Positions 1-5,852 of a stretch of DNA of 12,606 nt are shown piece after piece. The position numbers were made by a program, and so were the translations under genes. The notes under the pieces were generated by a model. That model saw only the letters and a list, made by a program, of their open reading frames with translations, was not told where the DNA came from and did no database searches. Source of the DNA: JBCBJX01 sp038522735 (lineage in GTDB: Bacteria > Pseudomonadota > Alphaproteobacteria > Caulobacterales > Parvularculaceae). Position 1 is the first letter of the stretch. The number at the start of each line of letters is the position of its first letter. Where the stretch lies: positions 1-12,606 of the forward strand of contig JBCBJX010000093.1 of the NCBI GenBank assembly GCA_038522735.1, written 5' to 3'.

Positions 1-717
1 AACACGGCGATCTATTCGCGCTCGGGCGGCTCGAACGGCGTGGGCTTCGCGATCCCGGCGAACCTCGTGAAACAGGTGATCAACTCCGCCGTCTCCGGAG
101 AAGTTCTGGTGCGGCCGTGGTTCGGCGCCAAATCCGAAAGCGTGACGCCGGACATCGCCATGGCGATCGGCCTCGACCGCCCGGCGGGCGCCCTCATCGC
201 CGACACGTTTCCCCGCAGCCCCGCTGCGCGCGCCGGCCTCAAGGCAGGGGATGTGATCACGGCGGTGGAGGACCGGGAGATCCTCGACGAAAACGGCCTG
301 CGCTACCGCATCGCGACGCGTCAGGCCGGCGAAAAGGTCCGTGTGCGATATCTGCGTGAAGGCCGCGAGCGCGAAGCGACGGTCACCGTCGCCGCTCCGC
401 CTGAGACGCCGAAGCGGGACGAGCGCACCCTCGAAGGCCGCCATCCTCTGTCGGGCGTCACTGTCGCCAACATGTCGCCCGCCTTCAACGAGGAGATCGG
501 CCGCGACCCGTTCGAGACGGGCGTCGTGGTGCTGGGCGTGGAGCGACGCGTCTACGCCGCCAGGTCCCTGCGACGCGGCGACCGCATCCTCAGCCTCAAC
601 GGCGAGGACATCGACAACGTCTCCGAACTCGAGCGAGCGGTTGATCGCGCCGCCAACTGGCGCTTCGAGGTGGAGCGCCGCGGCCGCATCTATCCGTGGT
701 CGGTGAGCGGGCGGTGA
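1..717 (+). CDS. degP: Do-family (HtrA/DegP-like) periplasmic serine endopeptidase, 3' part
   Basis: C-terminal 238 residues of a periplasmic protease/chaperone that degrades or refolds misfolded envelope proteins; the 5' end lies outside the window. The first visible residues (NTAIYSRSGGSNGVGFAIP) are the hallmark end of the trypsin-like domain, just after the catalytic Ser, which cannot be seen here. Two PDZ domains follow, at about visible residues 37-130 (carboxylate loop region around PWFGA, then SPAARAGLKAGDVI) and 148-236 (SLRRGDRILSLNG). Two PDZ domains fit the DegP/DegQ/MucD architecture rather than DegS, which has one. The second PDZ is degenerate, as usual. The frame stays open from base 1 to the TGA at 715-717. 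It lies directly upstream of rarA on the same strand, an arrangement I recall as common in alphaproteobacteria, but a palindromic repeat separates the two. Which paralogue it is (DegP, DegQ or MucD) is uncertain; the family call is firm. Confidence 0.93.
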   Translation, partial: NTAIYSRSGGSNGVGFAIPANLVKQVINSAVSGEVLVRPWFGAKSESVTPDIAMAIGLDRPAGALIADTFPRSPAARAGLKAGDVITAVEDREILDENGLRYRIATRQAGEKVRVRYLREGREREATVTVAAPPETPKRDERTLEGRHPLSGVTVANMSPAFNEEIGRDPFETGVVVLGVERRVYAARSLRRGDRILSLNGEDIDNVSELERAVDRAANWRFEVERRGRIYPWSVSGR

Positions 718-727
718 TCAGATCAAA

Positions 728-836
728 CTTCATCCTGAGGAGCGACGCGCAGCGTCGCGTCGCCACGGACGGGCCGCGAGCGCCGTGCGCGTCGCCCGTC
801 CTCCGCGACGCCGCTTCGCGGCTCCTCAGGATGAAG
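728..836. repeat. Long palindromic intergenic repeat (alphaproteobacterial REP/mosaic-type element)
   Basis: The arms at 728-743 (CTTCATCCTGAGGAGC) and 821-836 (GCTCCTCAGGATGAAG) are perfect 16-bp inverted complements. The stem continues inward imperfectly: 746-772 resembles the reverse complement of about 795-818, both containing a GTCGCG block and a GGACGGG block. RNA from either strand would fold into a long hairpin. This arm sequence is a familiar dispersed palindrome in many alphaproteobacterial genomes. It fills most of the space between the protease gene and rarA and may end protease transcripts or protect their 3' ends; it has no U-tract, so classical intrinsic termination is doubtful. 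Confidence 0.85.
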
Positions 837-844
837 CTTGCGGC

Positions 845-853
845 GGGGGAGAG
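845..853 (+). promoter_or_regulatory. Ribosome binding site that decides the rarA start
   Basis: The purine run GGGGGAGAG ends 5 nt before TTG 859, with its GGAG core 7 nt before it. This favours TTG 859 over the in-frame TTG at 838, which lies at the edge of the palindromic repeat with no Shine-Dalgarno, and over ATG 886, which would remove the conserved MSDLF start. Confidence 0.6.
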
Positions 854-858
854 ATCCC

Positions 859-2163
859 TTGTCTGACCTCTTCGCCTCGGCCGGAATGGAGAACGACGCG
901 CCGACGCCGCTTGCAGAACAACTGCGTCCGACCCGCCTCGCGGACGTCGTGGGCCAGGAGGCGCTGCTCGGGCCCGAGGGCAAGCTCACGCGCCTTATCG
1001 CTGCGGGGCGGCTCTCCTCTCTCGTTCTCTGGGGCCCCCCGGGCGTCGGGAAGACGACCATCGCGCGTCTGCTGGCCGACGAAGCCGATCTCGACTTCGA
1101 GCAGATCTCGGCGATCTTCACCGGCGTCGCGGACCTGCGGAAAGTCTTCGCCCGCGCGAAGGCGCGCCGGTCGTCCGGGCGCGGCACGCTCCTCTTCGTT
1201 GACGAAATCCATCGCTTCAACAAAGCCCAGCAGGACGGGTTTCTGCCGCATATGGAGGACGGGACCATCGTTCTCGTCGGCGCGACGACCGAGAACCCGT
1301 CCTTTGAGCTGAACGCTGCGCTTCTCTCCCGCGCGCAGGTCTATGTTCTGAAAGCGCTCGACGCGGCGGCTCTCGAAGCGCTGTTGAAGCGGGCCGAGGA
1401 TGCAGCGGGGCGGAGCCTGCCGCTCTCCCTCGACGCGCGCGAAGGGCTCGTCGCCATATCGGACGGGGACGGACGGTTCGCGCTCACCCTCGCCGAGACC
1501 GTTCTCGCCGCCGTGCCGCCGGACGGGCGACCCTTCACCCTTGAAGAGCTCTCCCAGCTCGCCGACCGCCGGGCGCCGAAATACGACAAGGCCGGCGACG
1601 GGCACTACAATCTCGCGAGCGCCCTGCAGAAATCGATCCGCGGCTCCGATGTCGATGCGGCTCTTTATTGGGCCGCGCGGATGCTGGAGGGCGGTGAGGA
1701 CCCGATGTTCGTTCTCCGCCGCCTGATCGTCATCGCGTCGGAAGACGTCGGCAACGCCGACCCGCGCGCCCTGCCGCTTGCGATCGCAGCCCGGGACGCG
1801 TTCCATATGCTCGGCCGCCCGGAGGGCGACATCGCCATCGGCCAGTTGGTCGCCTATCTCGCGACTGCGCCGAAATCGAACGCGAGCCACGTCGCCTTCA
1901 AGCAGGCGAAGACCGCAGCCCGGGAGACCGGGTCCCTCGCGCCGCCCATGCACGCCCTCAACGCGCCGACGGCGACGATGAAGGATCTCGGTTACTCCGA
2001 GGGCTATAAATACGATCATGAGGCGGAGGAGGGCTTTGCGGGCCTTGACTATTTCCCCGAGGAGATGGGCCGCAGACAGTTCTATGAGCCGACGGACCGC
2101 GGCTATGATCGCGAAATCGCCGGGCGCCTGGCCGAATGGCGCGCGAAGCGGGTCGCGGGATGA
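859..2163 (+). CDS. rarA: Replication-associated recombination protein A (RarA/MgsA), AAA+ ATPase
   Basis: Cytoplasmic clamp-loader-like AAA+ ATPase (434 aa from TTG 859) acting at stalled replication forks; relative of yeast Mgs1 and human WRNIP1. Visible landmarks are the N-terminal LAEQLRPTRLADVVGQ box, Walker A GPPGVGKTT (59-67), Walker B LLFVDEIHRFNK (111-122), sensor 1 GATTENPSFELN (141-152) and the arginine-finger segment LLSRAQVY (155-162). The C-terminal tetramerisation region contains YDKAGDGHYNLASALQKSIRGSD (in two parts from 242) and ASEDVGNADP (293-302), both RarA signatures. Length matches the family, about 430-450 aa. TTG 859 is preferred over TTG 838 because of the purine-rich ribosome site and because homologues start MxDLF. 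The stop overlaps the crcB start (ATGA), making it the first gene of a four-gene coupled operon. Nothing is missing or broken. Confidence 0.97.
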   Translation: MSDLFASAGMENDAPTPLAEQLRPTRLADVVGQEALLGPEGKLTRLIAAGRLSSLVLWGPPGVGKTTIARLLADEADLDFEQISAIFTGVADLRKVFARAKARRSSGRGTLLFVDEIHRFNKAQQDGFLPHMEDGTIVLVGATTENPSFELNAALLSRAQVYVLKALDAAALEALLKRAEDAAGRSLPLSLDAREGLVAISDGDGRFALTLAETVLAAVPPDGRPFTLEELSQLADRRAPKYDKAGDGHYNLASALQKSIRGSDVDAALYWAARMLEGGEDPMFVLRRLIVIASEDVGNADPRALPLAIAARDAFHMLGRPEGDIAIGQLVAYLATAPKSNASHVAFKQAKTAARETGSLAPPMHALNAPTATMKDLGYSEGYKYDHEAEEGFAGLDYFPEEMGRRQFYEPTDRGYDREIAGRLAEWRAKRVAG

Positions 2164-2558
2164 GCGCGCTTCCGCACTGGCTCGTCGTCGCGGCCGGCGG
2201 CGCCCTCGGCGCGAGCGCGCGCCACGGCGTCGGGCGCCTCGCCTTTCACGCCTTCGGCCCCGGTTATCCATGGGGAACCGTGATCGCGAACGTCGCCGGC
2301 TCGACGCTCATGGGCCTTTTCATCGGCGCGCTCGCCGCTCGGTCCGGGACGCCGGAAGGCGCGCGGCTCTTCTTCGCCGTCGGGTTCCTCGGCGCCTTCA
2401 CCACCATGTCGACCTTCTCGCTCGACGTCGTGACCCTCTTTGAACGGAAGGCGTACGCGTCAGCGGCGGGATATGCGTCGCTCTCGCTCCTCGGGTCCGT
2501 CGGGGGGCTGGTTCTGGGACTCGCGGCGGCGCGCCTCCTGGCGCGGGGGCTCTCATGA
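2160..2558 (+). CDS. crcB: CrcB/FluC fluoride ion channel
   Basis: Small inner-membrane protein (132 aa, four membrane segments) that works as a dual-topology dimer exporting fluoride. Family motifs are present: GGALGASARH with Arg21, GTVIANVAGSTLMG (39-52) with the pore Asn44, and GFLGAFTTMSTFS (75-87). Fluc channels usually have TTFSTF here, the two Phe forming the 'Phe box' along the fluoride path; this protein has Met83 in the first position and keeps Phe86. ATG 2160 overlaps the rarA stop by 4 nt (ATGA), and its own stop overlaps the next gene the same way; an in-frame start 24 nt upstream would lie deep inside rarA and is not needed. There is no room for a fluoride riboswitch in front of it, so expression probably follows the operon constitutively. 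Confidence 0.95.
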   Translation: MSALPHWLVVAAGGALGASARHGVGRLAFHAFGPGYPWGTVIANVAGSTLMGLFIGALAARSGTPEGARLFFAVGFLGAFTTMSTFSLDVVTLFERKAYASAAGYASLSLLGSVGGLVLGLAAARLLARGLS

Positions 2559-3571
2559 GCGGAGTTCGCACGGAGCAGGTGAGCGCGGCCGACGCCGGCC
2601 AGCGCCTCGACCGATGGTTCAAGCGAAAATATCCGGCGCTAAAGCACGGCGAGCTCGAGAAGCTCCTCCGCACGGGCCAGATCCGCGTTGACGGCGGACG
2701 TGTGAAAGCCAACCGCATGCTGGAAGCGGGCGAAGAGATCCGCCTGCCGCCGCAGGTGCAGGCGGGACCCGCCGACGCGCCGGCGTCGAAGCGCGACGTC
2801 ACGGCGGAAGAAAAAGCGTTCATCCGCAAGCTGGTGATCTATGAAGACGACCACGTGATCGCCCTCGCGAAACCGTTCGGGCTCGCGGTCCAGGGCGGCG
2901 CGAAGACGACGCGCCATATCGACGGCATGCTCGATGCGTTCGGGACCGGCGAGGCCCGCCCGCGGCTCACCCACCGGCTCGACCGGGACACCGGCGGCGT
3001 CCTTCTCCTCGGGCGGACGCGCCAGGCGGCGGCGGGGCTCGCCGGGGCGTTTCAGCGCCATGAGGTCGAGAAGGTCTACTGGGCGCTTGTCGCCGGGCGG
3101 CCGTTCCCGACGGAGGGGCGCATCGACATGCCGGTCGCGAAACGCATGGTGCGGATTAACGACGGGGAGCAGGAGCGCATGGTCGCCGCCGACGATGAGG
3201 ACGCGAAGCGCGCGCTTACAGATTATATGCTCGTCGACGACGCCAACGGCAAAGTGAGCTTCCTCGCCCTGAAGCCGCTCACCGGCCGCACCCACCAGCT
3301 GCGGGTCCACTGCGCGGCGATGAAAACGCCGATCCTCGGCGACGGAAAGTACGGCGGCCCGGCCGCGCGGCTGGACGGCGCCAACGAGGGCCTCAAACTC
3401 TTCTGTCGGGAGATGGCCTTCAATCATCCGAAGACGGGAAAACGCATGGCGGTGAAGGCGCGCCTTGAAGGTCATATGCGCGATGCGTTCAAATTCTTCG
3501 GTTTCGACCCGGACGGAGACACCCCGTTCCCCGACGCGCCGCCAAAGGCCGTTCACGCGAGGCGGCGATGA
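2555..3571 (+). CDS. rluC: RluA-family 23S rRNA pseudouridine synthase, RluC-like
   Basis: Converts uridines of 23S rRNA to pseudouridine in the cytoplasm; in E. coli RluC modifies U955, U2504 and U2580. The 338-aa protein has an N-terminal S4 RNA-binding domain (about 14-66: AGQRLDRWFKRKYPALKHGE, then IRVDGGRVKANRML). The catalytic domain follows, with the signature THRLDRDTGGVLLLGRT (139-155), in which Asp143 should be the nucleophile, and the second conserved block LKPLTGRTHQLRVH (239-252) followed by ILGDGKYGG. The ATG overlaps the crcB stop (ATGA), and a G-run 4-9 nt upstream serves as ribosome site. Its stop overlaps the atp12 start. Assigning it to RluC rather than RluD is inferred from the S4 sequence and gene neighbourhood; the site specificity is not proven. 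Confidence 0.93.
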   Translation: MSGVRTEQVSAADAGQRLDRWFKRKYPALKHGELEKLLRTGQIRVDGGRVKANRMLEAGEEIRLPPQVQAGPADAPASKRDVTAEEKAFIRKLVIYEDDHVIALAKPFGLAVQGGAKTTRHIDGMLDAFGTGEARPRLTHRLDRDTGGVLLLGRTRQAAAGLAGAFQRHEVEKVYWALVAGRPFPTEGRIDMPVAKRMVRINDGEQERMVAADDEDAKRALTDYMLVDDANGKVSFLALKPLTGRTHQLRVHCAAMKTPILGDGKYGGPAARLDGANEGLKLFCREMAFNHPKTGKRMAVKARLEGHMRDAFKFFGFDPDGDTPFPDAPPKAVHARRR

Positions 3572-4296
3572 GCGAGCCCCGGTTCGGCCGGGCGCCCGAA
3601 GCGCCCAAACGGTTCTACAAGGACGTTTCAAGCGAAGCGGCCGATAAGGGCTTCGTCTTAACGCTGGACGGCAAATCGGCGCGCACGCCCGCCCGGGCGC
3701 CGCTCGCCGCACCGACGAAGGCGCTCGGCGAGGCGGTCGCCGCGGAGTGGGCGGGGCAGGGGGAGCGGATCGACCGTCTCGCCATGCCATTGACGCGCCT
3801 GCTGACGACGGCCGTCGATCGGGGCGAGCCGGACGGCGCCGCGTGGCGGGACCTCGTCCTGAGCTTCCTCGCTTCGGACCTACTCTGCTATCGCGCCGAG
3901 AGCCCCGAGGAATTGATCGACCGCCAGAATGCAGCGTGGACGCCCTATCTGAACGCGTTCGAGGCCCGTTATGGCGCGCGTCTCGCCCTCGCGGCGGGCG
4001 TCGTCGCGGTCGAACAGCCTGAAAGGACGCTCGCCGCCGTCGGCGGGCGGTTGCAGGGCCTCGACGCCCTGTCGCTCGTCGCCGCCAAGGCCGCGACGGA
4101 GATCACGGGCTCCGCCGTCCTCGGCCTCGCCGCGACCCTCGACGGGGCGGATGCGGAGGAAACCTTCGCCGCCTCTCGCGTCGATGAAGCGTTCCAGGCG
4201 GAGAAATGGGGGATCGACGGGGAAGCCGCGGCGCGGGAGGCCGCGCTGAAACTGGACTTCGTCGCCGCCTGCCGGTTCGCGAACCTGGCGCGTTAG
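3568..4296 (+). CDS. ATP12-family F1-ATPase assembly chaperone
   Basis: Homologue of mitochondrial Atp12 (242 aa), which binds the F1 alpha subunit during ATP synthase assembly; in bacteria the family is essentially alphaproteobacterial. Recognisable blocks are PKRFYKDVS (13-21), LTLDGKSARTPA (31-42), AAEWAGQGERIDRLAMPLTRL (58-78, in the typical EWxxQ..I....MP.T.L pattern), DLLCYRAESPEELIDRQNAAW (104-124) and DEAFQAEKWG (206-215). ATG 3568 overlaps the stop of the pseudouridine synthase (ATGA). It is last in the operon; many alphaproteobacteria have a HAD-family hydrolase between the RluA-type gene and atp12, and this is absent here. The TAG stop overlaps the stop of the convergent membrane gene. 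Confidence 0.95.
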   Translation: MSEPRFGRAPEAPKRFYKDVSSEAADKGFVLTLDGKSARTPARAPLAAPTKALGEAVAAEWAGQGERIDRLAMPLTRLLTTAVDRGEPDGAAWRDLVLSFLASDLLCYRAESPEELIDRQNAAWTPYLNAFEARYGARLALAAGVVAVEQPERTLAAVGGRLQGLDALSLVAAKAATEITGSAVLGLAATLDGADAEETFAASRVDEAFQAEKWGIDGEAAAREAALKLDFVAACRFANLAR

Positions 4297-4757
4297 AAGG
4301 ACAGGATGTCGCTCAGGTTGGCGATGATGGCGGCGAGGATGATCGCGCCGCAGATGATAAGCGCGATCCACTGCAGCCAGGTGAAGAGAAGAACGCCGCC
4401 GCCGAGCGCGAAGCCCGCGAACGCCGCGCCCGCAGGTTCGCGGCGGAGAAGCCCCGCGACCGCCAGCAGCATGGCGAGACCGGCCCCGCCCAGAACGCCG
4501 GCTTCGGTCATCTTGTCTGCGTCCCAGCGGGGCGGGGGAGGCGGCGCCGGCGGGGCGTCCTCGCCAGTGATGGCGCGTCTGGCGAAGTCCTTGATGGCGA
4601 CGGCCGTCTCCGCAACTGTCTTCTCAACGGGCTCCTGAGGCGCGAACGGCCCGAGGGTGAGGTGAGCGACGGCGACGATGAGGGCGAGGGTCGCGAAGAC
4701 CATCGCGGCGGCGCCGAAGGCGAGGGGCCTGGCGGTCGAAACGGCGGCGTCTGTCAT
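4293..4757 (-). CDS. Small integral membrane protein of unknown function
   Basis: Not recognised as a named family. The 154-aa protein has a predicted membrane segment at about 12-36, then a linker (37-80) with Lys/Glu and a Pro-rich APPAPPPPPR stretch. Two or three further hydrophobic segments follow at about 86-104, 109-128 and 128-148, the last very Ile/Ala-rich. A perfect GGAGG ribosome site lies 7 nt before the ATG (4765-4769 on the complementary strand), supporting this start. It sits 26 nt downstream of lipB on the same strand and is probably co-transcribed with it. Its TAA shares bases with the convergent atp12 TAG (sequence TTAG). There is no link in sequence to lipoate metabolism. 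The coding call rests on the ribosome site, the open frame and a coherent membrane-protein composition. Confidence 0.75.
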   Translation of the reverse strand: MTDAAVSTARPLAFGAAAMVFATLALIVAVAHLTLGPFAPQEPVEKTVAETAVAIKDFARRAITGEDAPPAPPPPPRWDADKMTEAGVLGGAGLAMLLAVAGLLRREPAGAAFAGFALGGGVLLFTWLQWIALIICGAIILAAIIANLSDILSF

Positions 4758-4783
4758 CCTTCGACCTCCGGGGGCACTTCTTA

Positions 4784-5473
4784 TTAGGTCTGATCGACCG
4801 CCACTTCGCCGAACACCTGTTGAAAACTCCTTAGCAGCGCCGCATCCGCGTCCGTCATGGTCACCGGACGGCCGAGATCGACGAGGCTCGTGACGCCGAG
4901 GCCGTCGGCGGCCTGTCCGCAGGGGACGATCTCGCCGAAATGGGAGAGGTCGGGCTCCACATTGAGGGCGATCCCGTGGAGGGAGACCCAGCGCTTCACC
5001 CGGACGCCGATCGCGGCGATCTTGTCTTCGCGGAACGCTCCGGGTCGTGAGCGATCGACCCAGACGCCGACGCGGCCCTTGCGCGTCGCGCCGTCGACGC
5101 CGAATTCAGCGAGGGCTTCGATGATCCAGCGCTCAAGTCCGCACACATAGAGGCGGATGTCTTTCCCGCGCTGTTCAAGGTCGAGCATCAGATAGGCGAC
5201 CCGCTGGCCGGGGCCGTGATAGGTGTACTGGCCGCCACGCCGGCTTCTGTGGACAGGAAAGCGCGGGTCGAGAAGGTCCGCTTCTTTCGCGCTGGTCCCG
5301 CCTGTGTAGAGCGGCTCATGCTCCACCAGCCAGACAAGCTCGCCGGCCTCTCCCGCCCGGATCGCCGCGGCGCGCGCCTCCATGAAACCGACCGCCTCGT
5401 CATAATCGACGCGGTCCGGCTCGACGCGCCATTCGACGGGCGTTTCGCGGCGAAGCGGGGAAAGATCGGGCAT
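4784..5473 (-). CDS. lipB: Lipoyl(octanoyl) transferase LipB
   Basis: Transfers octanoyl from acyl carrier protein to the lipoyl domains of 2-oxoacid dehydrogenases and the glycine cleavage H protein, the first step of lipoate synthesis; cytoplasmic. The 229-aa protein shows the family signatures WLVEHEPLYTGGTSA (48-62), RRGGQYTYHGPGQRVAY (78-94), the catalytic Lys151 in REDKIAAIGVRVKRWVSLHG, and the catalytic Cys185 in IVPCG; GVTSL follows at 193-197. No Shine-Dalgarno is evident before the ATG, but the N-terminal VEWRVEP..VDYDEAV segment is typical of alphaproteobacterial LipB and begins soon after this start, while the next Met (31) would remove it. The gene for LipA is not in the window. 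The unknown membrane gene follows in the same direction. Confidence 0.97.
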   Translation of the reverse strand: MPDLSPLRRETPVEWRVEPDRVDYDEAVGFMEARAAAIRAGEAGELVWLVEHEPLYTGGTSAKEADLLDPRFPVHRSRRGGQYTYHGPGQRVAYLMLDLEQRGKDIRLYVCGLERWIIEALAEFGVDGATRKGRVGVWVDRSRPGAFREDKIAAIGVRVKRWVSLHGIALNVEPDLSHFGEIVPCGQAADGLGVTSLVDLGRPVTMTDADAALLRSFQQVFGEVAVDQT

Positions 5474-5515
5474 GGCTTAAGCAAGTGGCGCCGCCGGCTG
5501 ACTTCGACAACCGCT

Positions 5516-5589
5516 TATCCCGGCGAAGGCGGGACTAGCAGGAGCGGGCTCGGAGCGTGGGGAGGGAGGTCCCGGCTTTCGCCGGGATA
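5516..5589. repeat. Short palindromic intergenic repeat (CCCGGCGAAAGCCGGG type)
   Basis: Left arm 5516-5535 (TATCCCGGCGAAGGCGGGAC) and right arm 5569-5589 (GTCCCGGCTTTCGCCGGG plus ATA) are inverted complements apart from one indel/substitution in the GAAAGCC core, with a 33-nt loop. This ATCCCGGCGAAAGCCGGGAT unit is a common dispersed palindrome in alphaproteobacteria. It lies in the 195-nt divergent gap between lipB and the tRNA gene. I see no gene in the rest of that gap. Confidence 0.75.
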
Positions 5590-5668
5590 TGAGCAGGGTG
5601 ATCCTGATACCAAGGGGCTTCCATCCCCGGTGCGGCTTTGCTATCCACCCGCCTCCGGAAACGGCAGT

Positions 5669-5753
5669 GCGGTCGTGGCGGAATTGGTAGACGCGCAGCG
5701 TTGAGGTCGCTGTGGGGCAACCCGTGGAAGTTCGAGTCTTCTCGACCGCACCA
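5669..5753 (+). tRNA. tRNA-Leu (anticodon GAG), CCA encoded
   Basis: Class II tRNA of 85 nt. The acceptor stem GCGGTCG (5669-5675) pairs perfectly with CGACCGC (5743-5749), followed by A and an encoded CCA (5751-5753). The anticodon arm CAGCG-TTGAGGT-CGCTG places GAG at 5703-5705, reading CUC and CUU leucine codons. The D-loop has the GGTAGAC type of sequence, the long variable arm is TGGGGCAACCCGT (GGG/CCC stem), and the T-arm is GGAAG-TTCGAGT-CTTCT. CUATCC-like sequence at 5641-5646 might serve as a -10 element, but no good -35 is present. No strong terminator hairpin follows, only an AT-rich stretch with T-runs (5754-5770). Confidence 0.97.
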
Positions 5754-5780
5754 ATTTTCCTTTAATTTTCATCAATTTCG

Positions 5781-5797
5781 TATTCTTCGTGCGAATA
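5781..5797. promoter_or_regulatory. AT-rich leader with small inverted repeat upstream of the lipoprotein gene
   Basis: The 99-nt gap after the tRNA is strikingly AT-rich from 5754 to about 5810, in a very GC-rich genome. It holds an inverted repeat TATTC-N7-GAATA (5781-5785 / 5793-5797) running into TATATATC, which could be a -10 region or an operator. No convincing -35 partner was found, so this is only a likely promoter area for the lipoprotein gene. Confidence 0.3.
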
Positions 5798-5852
5798 TAT
5801 ATCAAGTTGTCGTGAAGACGGTGCGGGCTCCATCTCTCGGGGAGACCGCATC

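Noticed and set aside
2100..2160. Fluoride riboswitch before crcB
   Set aside because: crcB starts inside the rarA stop codon; no leader RNA exists and no typical fold was seen.
826..2271. 481-residue minus-strand open frame opposite rarA
   Set aside because: Arg-rich composition without domain features, entirely antisense to the clear AAA+ ATPase; a GC-driven shadow.
2639..3790. 383-residue minus-strand frame opposite the pseudouridine synthase
   Set aside because: It spans two well-identified plus-strand genes and shows no protein motif.
4206..4787. 193-residue plus-strand frame across the end of atp12 and the membrane gene
   Set aside because: Highly charged, Gly/Arg-rich translation typical of an antisense shadow; the minus-strand gene has a ribosome site and a coherent membrane-protein sequence.
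5669..5753. tRNA-Leu as an integration site of a mobile element
   Set aside because: No integrase and no direct repeat of the tRNA 3' end is seen downstream in the window.
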